This document shows positions 5,168 to 8,662 of a DNA stretch of 8,662 nt, one piece after another. Positions within the stretch are counted from its first letter, which is position 1. Each line of letters opens with the position of its first letter. The position numbers and the translations under genes were made by a program. The notes under the pieces were generated by a model. That model was given only the letters and a program-made list of their open reading frames with translations. It made no database searches and had not been told where the DNA came from. Origin of the DNA: Chloroflexota bacterium (GTDB lineage Bacteria; Chloroflexota; Dehalococcoidia; JACPPY01); NCBI GenBank assembly GCA_016189825.1, contig JACPRR010000168.1:1-8662 (forward strand), in the 5' to 3' direction.

Positions 5168-6805
5168 ATGAGGTATTCAGGTCGTGTACAGGTCATATTC
5201 ACAGCGACAATCCTGGTAATTCTCCTGGCGGCGGGGTGCGGCAAGACAGGGACTACGACAACTGCAAAGTCCACAGCAGCGCCGACGTCCGGCGTCAAGC
5301 AGTCCGGCGATTTGAGGATCGCCCTCGCTTCTCTGTACGACGAGAAGTTCTATCCGATCCCGGCGAGTCCTTCGAACATGTATTCGATCGTGGTGCCCTT
5401 CACGGAGGTACTGGGGCAGTTGGAAGGGGCGAAGGTCGTCCCCATGGTCGCTGAAAGCTGGCAGCTAGCGCCCGACGGCGCTTCGTGGATCTACAAAGTC
5501 CGTAAGGGAATCAAGTTCTCCAATGGAGACGCCCTCACCGCTGCGGACGTCAAGTTCAGTCTTGACGGCTTCCTGTCCAAAGAGGCCTATAACAGGGACT
5601 TGACGAACTGGGTCAGTTCGACTGAGAAAGTGGATGACTACACTGTCCGCCTGATCACCAAGGGTCCCCAGCCTTTCTTGCCCTATCTTACCGCCTATGC
5701 CGGGAATAATGGCATGGTCATGCCGAAGGCCTATTTCGAAAAGGTCGGGCCTGATGGCTTCCAGAAGGCCCCGGTAGGGAGCGGCCCCTGGAAGTTTGTC
5801 AGCCATGCCCCCGGGGACTCGGTGAAATATGAAGCCGTGAGCCAGCACTGGCGCATCGTGCCGGAATTCAAGACGCTCGCGGTCCTTAAGGCGCCGGAGG
5901 AGACCACCAGGCTCGCCATGTTGAGGTCGGGACAGGCGGACGTCGCTGAAATCGCGCTTGACAGCGTCAAAGAGTTGGAAGCCGCCGGGATGAAAACGCA
6001 TAGCCTCACCGCGGCGACGGCGATGGTCGGCCTCTATGGAGCATATGACCCGCGGGCCAAAGGCAAGCCGACCGCGGACATCCGCGTGCGCAAGGCACTT
6101 TCCCTGGCCATAAACCGGGAGGAGATTAGCAAGTCATTCTTCCATGGGAAGGCTACTCCGGTCATGCCCCCCTACGCCTGGGACGGGACCGCGGATATCG
6201 ACGTCGCGGCGATGAAAGCCTATGCGGCGAAGGTCTTCGGCTATGACCCGGCACAGGCCAAGCAACTCCTGGCGCAGGCCGGTCATGCCAACGGGTTCAA
6301 GATCGACCTGTATACCTATACGATGGGCGATGCCCCTTACCTGCCGAAGCTAGCGGAGATACTTCAGGGCTACTGGTTGAAGATCGGCGTGGACGCGAAG
6401 ATCGTCCCCACGGAATGGTCGGTATACCGTTTGCTGGCCAAAACCGCCGGGGGGCCTCCAGCAGACCAGATTATTGGAAATGCCGCCACGATGGCTGTCA
6501 GCAACAAGTTCATCCTGACTCAGGGCTTGCCGAGCGGTTTCCTGGTGGGAACCGGTCTCCAACTGGGCTATCCCGGCATACCGGAGTTGGAAAGGATCGT
6601 TCCTCTGGCCACCGTGGAGCTTGACCCGAAAAAGCGCGCGGAACTGAACAAGCAGATCATGACATTATCAAGTGAGTCATACGTGTTCCTTACCTTCGGA
6701 GGGGTGCCTTACCTGGCGGCTACCTCCAAGGCTGTTAATATCACGTTCAACCAGCCCTCGAACGGGATTGTTCCTTATGCTGAGAGGGCAAAGCACGCCA
6801 AGTAG
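5168..6805 (+). CDS. ABC transporter substrate-binding lipoprotein, family 5 (DppA/OppA type)
   Basis: 545 residues with GGAGG (5157-5161) 6 bases before the ATG. The signal peptide has a short charged start, a hydrophobic core and the lipobox LLAAGC with Cys24 as the lipidated residue. A Thr/Ser/Ala-rich linker follows, as in membrane-anchored binding proteins. Family-5 landmarks: VVPFTEVLGQLEG (75-87), MVAESWQLAPDGASWIYKVR (93-112), KGIKFSNGDALTAADVKFSL (113-132), PVGSGPWKF (202-210), and DIRVRKALSLAINREEI (304-320). Family members bind peptides, nickel chelates or small organic molecules outside the membrane and hand them to a permease. No permease or ATPase gene is in the window, so this binding protein is separated from its channel here. 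Its place in the cluster suggests capture of the compound the neighbouring enzymes degrade. Family assignment is sure; ligand unknown. Confidence 0.95.
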   Translation: MRYSGRVQVIFTATILVILLAAGCGKTGTTTTAKSTAAPTSGVKQSGDLRIALASLYDEKFYPIPASPSNMYSIVVPFTEVLGQLEGAKVVPMVAESWQLAPDGASWIYKVRKGIKFSNGDALTAADVKFSLDGFLSKEAYNRDLTNWVSSTEKVDDYTVRLITKGPQPFLPYLTAYAGNNGMVMPKAYFEKVGPDGFQKAPVGSGPWKFVSHAPGDSVKYEAVSQHWRIVPEFKTLAVLKAPEETTRLAMLRSGQADVAEIALDSVKELEAAGMKTHSLTAATAMVGLYGAYDPRAKGKPTADIRVRKALSLAINREEISKSFFHGKATPVMPPYAWDGTADIDVAAMKAYAAKVFGYDPAQAKQLLAQAGHANGFKIDLYTYTMGDAPYLPKLAEILQGYWLKIGVDAKIVPTEWSVYRLLAKTAGGPPADQIIGNAATMAVSNKFILTQGLPSGFLVGTGLQLGYPGIPELERIVPLATVELDPKKRAELNKQIMTLSSESYVFLTFGGVPYLAATSKAVNITFNQPSNGIVPYAERAKHAK

Positions 6806-6826
6806 TCCGCTCACTGGCCTCAGGGT

Positions 6827-6858
6827 GCAGGGCGGGCGACACGTGTCGCCCGCCCTGC
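6827..6858 (+). terminator. Perfect 32-base palindrome, possible terminator or processing hairpin
   Basis: Sixteen bases beginning GCAGGGCGGG (6827-6842) are followed without a spacer by their exact reverse complement (6843-6858). In RNA this makes a very stable stem, folding with a few central bases as the loop. Only CTTTGG follows, so it is not a classic T-run terminator. It sits 21 bases after the lipoprotein stop and 77 before the beta-propeller start. A likely role is partial termination or protection of the lipoprotein mRNA 3' end; an interspersed repeat is the alternative. A weaker hairpin (CCGGCC 6867-6872 with GGCCGG 6882-6887) and a short one (TTCGC 6896-6900 with GCGAA 6904-6908) follow in the same 130-base gap. 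Confidence 0.6.
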
Positions 6859-6935
6859 TTTGGAGCCCGGCCCGAGTCCCTGGCCGGTGTCTGCGTTCGC
6901 ATTGCGAAATTGCCGCAAGAGGAGAGGTGAAAAGC

Positions 6936-7877
6936 ATGGCTTATGGGTCCGGCAAGTACATCTTCGAACTGGCCGATGGCTGGGCAAAGTGGCCTCCCGG
7001 ATGGTCTCTGGGCATGGTGTCCGGGCTTGCCACCGATTCCAGCGACCGCCTCTACGTGTTCCAACGCGGGGGCCCGCAACCGGTAGTAGTCCTTGACCGA
7101 AACGGACAGGTGGAGCGGACGTGGGGAGAGGGATCGTTCGACAAGCCACATGGAATATATGTGAGCCCCGATGGCTTCGTTTTCTGCGCCGACTACGGCA
7201 ACCATACAGTCTCCAAGTTCACACCTGAGGGGAAATTGCTCATGGTGTTGGGGAACAAGGGCAGGCCTTCCGACTCGGGGTACGAGCGGAAACCGGGCGC
7301 CAGCATGGAGAGTGCCGTGGAGACCATCAAGCGCGGCGCGCCGCCGTTCAACCTGCCGACCAACACTATGGTCTCCAGGTCGGGCCACATCTACGTGTCC
7401 GATGGGTACGGCAATGCCAGGGTACACAAGTTCTCCCCTGACGGCAAACTCCTCCTTTCCTGGGGGGAACCAGGCACGGGACCGGGGCAGTTCATGCTCG
7501 TACACCGTGTCTGGCTGGACACTCAGGAGAGGGTGTGGGTGGCAGACCGCCACAACAGCCGCGTCCAGGTATTCAGCCCGCAGGGAGAATTCATCAAACA
7601 GTGGCCTTGCTTCCGACCCACCGATGTGTTCATCGACCGCAACGACATCGTTTACCTGGGCGAGGGCAAGCCCAATCATGCTGTTGGCCTGTATTCGACG
7701 GAAGGCCAGCCGCTGGCGCGGCTGGCACGAAAGGCGGACTCCCCTGTGGATGCTCCGGCTTGGACTCCTCACACGCTGGCGGTGGACTCGCGGGGGGACA
7801 TCTATATCAGCGGGTCCTTGGGGGCGGCCACCGGGGCGTCGAGTCCGGGGACGGTGCTCAAGTTGGTCAGACAATAG
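6936..7877 (+). CDS. NHL-repeat beta-propeller protein
   Basis: 313 residues from the ATG at 6936, chosen because AGGTGA (6925-6930) lies 5 bases upstream. The same frame is open upstream into the lipoprotein gene but shows no family sequence there. NHL-type blades repeat as a strand, a D-x-x-G/N turn and V-x-x-F/D: PHGIYVSPDGFVFCADYGNHTV (71-92), SRSGHIYVSDGYGNARVHKF (148-166), VHRVWLDTQERVWVADRHNS (189-208), PTDVFIDRNDIVYLGEG (228-244) and HTLAVDSRGDIYISGS (279-294). It resembles the propeller of peptidyl-alpha-hydroxyglycine amidating lyase and similar proteins common in catabolic clusters. No signal peptide is visible, so it is probably cytoplasmic. It may be a lyase, lactonase or binding scaffold; the catalytic role is not readable. 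Cotranscribed with the EthD-like gene 12 bases downstream. Confidence 0.88.
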   Translation: MAYGSGKYIFELADGWAKWPPGWSLGMVSGLATDSSDRLYVFQRGGPQPVVVLDRNGQVERTWGEGSFDKPHGIYVSPDGFVFCADYGNHTVSKFTPEGKLLMVLGNKGRPSDSGYERKPGASMESAVETIKRGAPPFNLPTNTMVSRSGHIYVSDGYGNARVHKFSPDGKLLLSWGEPGTGPGQFMLVHRVWLDTQERVWVADRHNSRVQVFSPQGEFIKQWPCFRPTDVFIDRNDIVYLGEGKPNHAVGLYSTEGQPLARLARKADSPVDAPAWTPHTLAVDSRGDIYISGSLGAATGASSPGTVLKLVRQ

Positions 7878-7889
7878 GTTGGAGGGACA

Positions 7890-8234
7890 ATGTACAAGTC
7901 GATAAGCACGTATTTGATACCGAAGAACGTTGACCCACAGGAGTTCTGGGAGTACCATACCGGACCCCATGCGCGTGATGTCGTCGGGGGCGCGGGACCG
8001 GAGTTGAAGAGGTACGTGGTCAACCGTGTCACCGATGTGATCAGGGGAGAGATGCAGTTCTGGGGACTGATTGAAAAATGGTGGGAGTCCAAGGAGTCGC
8101 GGGACGAGTACCTGAGAAGGGCGAAATTCATCAAAGGATCGACCACGGGGATGAGCCCGCCCGAGGAGTTTCGCTCCCGCGCGTACGGCGGATTCGGGGC
8201 CTGGGTCGAGGAAAGAGAAATACCCCTGCTATAA
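7890..8234 (+). CDS. EthD-domain-like small protein (dimeric alpha-beta barrel)
   Basis: 114 residues, GGAGGG (7881-7886) just before the ATG. The opening MYKSISTYLIPKNVDPQEFWEYHTGPHARDVV with FW at 19-20 and H29 is the EthD pattern (strand, FxxxY/W..H helix). LKRYVVNRV (39-47) is the usual second strand, and FWGLIEKWWESKESRDEYL (57-75) matches the later strand-helix. Such ferredoxin-like proteins form dimers and appear as auxiliary or cyclase/isomerase proteins in catabolic and polyketide clusters. Nothing shows a specific reaction. Last gene of the plus-strand series; 206 bases separate it from the convergent CoA-transferase. Confidence 0.82.
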   Translation: MYKSISTYLIPKNVDPQEFWEYHTGPHARDVVGGAGPELKRYVVNRVTDVIRGEMQFWGLIEKWWESKESRDEYLRRAKFIKGSTTGMSPPEEFRSRAYGGFGAWVEEREIPLL

Positions 8235-8387
8235 GACCGAGCTTGCCGCCGGCTTCCAATACGAACGCCTTTAGAATTTGTGGCAGGGCGCACAGGCAGG
8301 GCCTCCAGAGCCACCCATTGGGATGCGGCCTCACTTAGTCGCTTGTATTATTCGCAGTTGCTATCAAGATGGCACCGGCAAATGGTG

Positions 8388-8409
8388 GCACAGGCGTCTC
8401 TGCCTGTGC
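8388..8409. repeat. Inverted repeat in the convergent gap
   Basis: GCACAGGC (8388-8395) and GCCTGTGC (8402-8409) form a perfect 8-base stem around GTCTCT. A third copy of GCACAGGC is at 8290-8297. It sits between the ends of two convergent genes, 32 bases from the CoA-transferase stop, where it could act as a bidirectional terminator. No T-run follows on either side, so it may instead be an interspersed repeat. Nothing else is seen in 8235-8440. Confidence 0.45.
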
Positions 8410-8440
8410 TTCGGCCTGTCATCTTGACTGCAAATCGGAA

Positions 8441-8662
8441 TTAGTATATGACCTCTTCCTCAAGCAGTTGGGCGTATTCCTCCGGGCTTATTTTCAGGAG
8501 GTCGGTGTAAACGTAGTCGTTGTGCTCGCCCATGAAGGGAAAGCGCCGCTGGAACGTGGCCGGGGTCAGGCTCAGGCGCGCCGAGGGGGCTTCGAACGTG
8601 AATCGCTCCACGCCTTCTTCCGTTGACTCCCAGAAATGGCCTCTGTGGGCTAACTGAGGGTC
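8441..8662 (-). CDS. Family III CoA-transferase (CaiB/BaiF), C-terminal fragment; start outside window
   Basis: The minus strand from 8662 is open for 73 codons to TAA at 8443-8441. It reads DPQLAHRGHFWES..., then FEAPSARLSLTP, then FPFMGEHNDYVYTDLLKISPEEYAQLLEEEVIY. The DPQL.xRG.F block, the P.RLS.TP segment and the GEHN..V...LL.xSxEE...L...xVI ending are the hallmarks of the C-terminus of CaiB/BaiF CoA-transferases, which move CoA between organic acids. The catalytic Asp lies upstream, out of view. Its presence supports a catabolic role for the cluster by activating an acid as a CoA thioester. Only the last part of an enzyme of roughly 380-420 residues is present. Confidence 0.93.
   Translation of the reverse strand, partial: DPQLAHRGHFWESTEEGVERFTFEAPSARLSLTPATFQRRFPFMGEHNDYVYTDLLKISPEEYAQLLEEEVIY

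Noticed and set aside
6672..6935. Upstream extension of the beta-propeller protein
   Set aside because: It would overlap the lipoprotein gene and read through the palindrome; the ATG at 6936 has a good ribosome site and starts where the propeller begins.
6747..7970. Long minus-strand open frame (407 codons)
   Set aside because: Antisense to the beta-propeller gene, which has a good ribosome site and repeated blades; the antisense product has no recognisable pattern.
1..8662. tRNA, rRNA, CRISPR arrays, insertion sequences
   Set aside because: No cloverleaf, rRNA-like stretch, regular repeat-spacer pattern or transposase was found on either strand by reading.

Overview
The window is a GC-rich (by eye about 60%) bacterial chromosome segment carrying what looks like a catabolic gene cluster. 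Its centre is a selenocysteine-containing UGSC-family protein whose in-frame UGA (3173-3175) would otherwise be read as a stop. Using a UGA this way implies an organism with selA/selB/selC/selD. GC content, the UGSC protein, the family-5 solute-binding lipoprotein, the family III CoA-transferase and the cyclase-family hydrolase together would suit Chloroflexota (Dehalococcoidia-like), Desulfobacterota or a similar lineage. That placement is a guess: no marker gene is present.

Layout. (1) Minus strand, 1436 to 1: a cyclase-family metal hydrolase followed 24 bases later by an extended short-chain dehydrogenase/NAD-dependent epimerase that runs off the left edge. A good promoter-like pair lies upstream at 1533-1561. 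(2) Divergent intergenic region 1437-1757. (3) Plus strand, 1758-4936: a tight three-gene operon (gaps 17 and 12 bases) encoding a conserved 371-residue protein of unknown function (TTG start), the 182-residue UGSC selenoprotein with a hairpin just after its UGA, and a pyruvate-carboxylase-type carboxyltransferase lacking a biotin carrier domain. (4) A 231-base leader with a possible promoter, two small hairpins and a 21-base-spaced direct repeat, then a lipoprotein solute-binding protein (5168-6805). (5) A perfect 32-base palindrome (6827-6858), then an NHL-type beta-propeller protein (6936-7877) and a small EthD-like protein (7890-8234). (6) A 206-base convergent gap, then the C-terminal end of a CaiB/BaiF family III CoA-transferase on the minus strand (8441-8662).

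How they may work together (inference): the lipoprotein captures a small organic substrate outside the membrane. The hydrolase, dehydrogenase, CoA-transferase and carboxyltransferase-like aldolase/decarboxylase would then process an acid or lactone-like compound. The UGSC selenoprotein and its 371-residue neighbour would do an unknown redox step. The UGSC motif and the residues after it resemble the selenocysteine loop of glycine/proline reductase B proteins, which suggests a reductive cleavage chemistry. The substrate cannot be read from the sequence.
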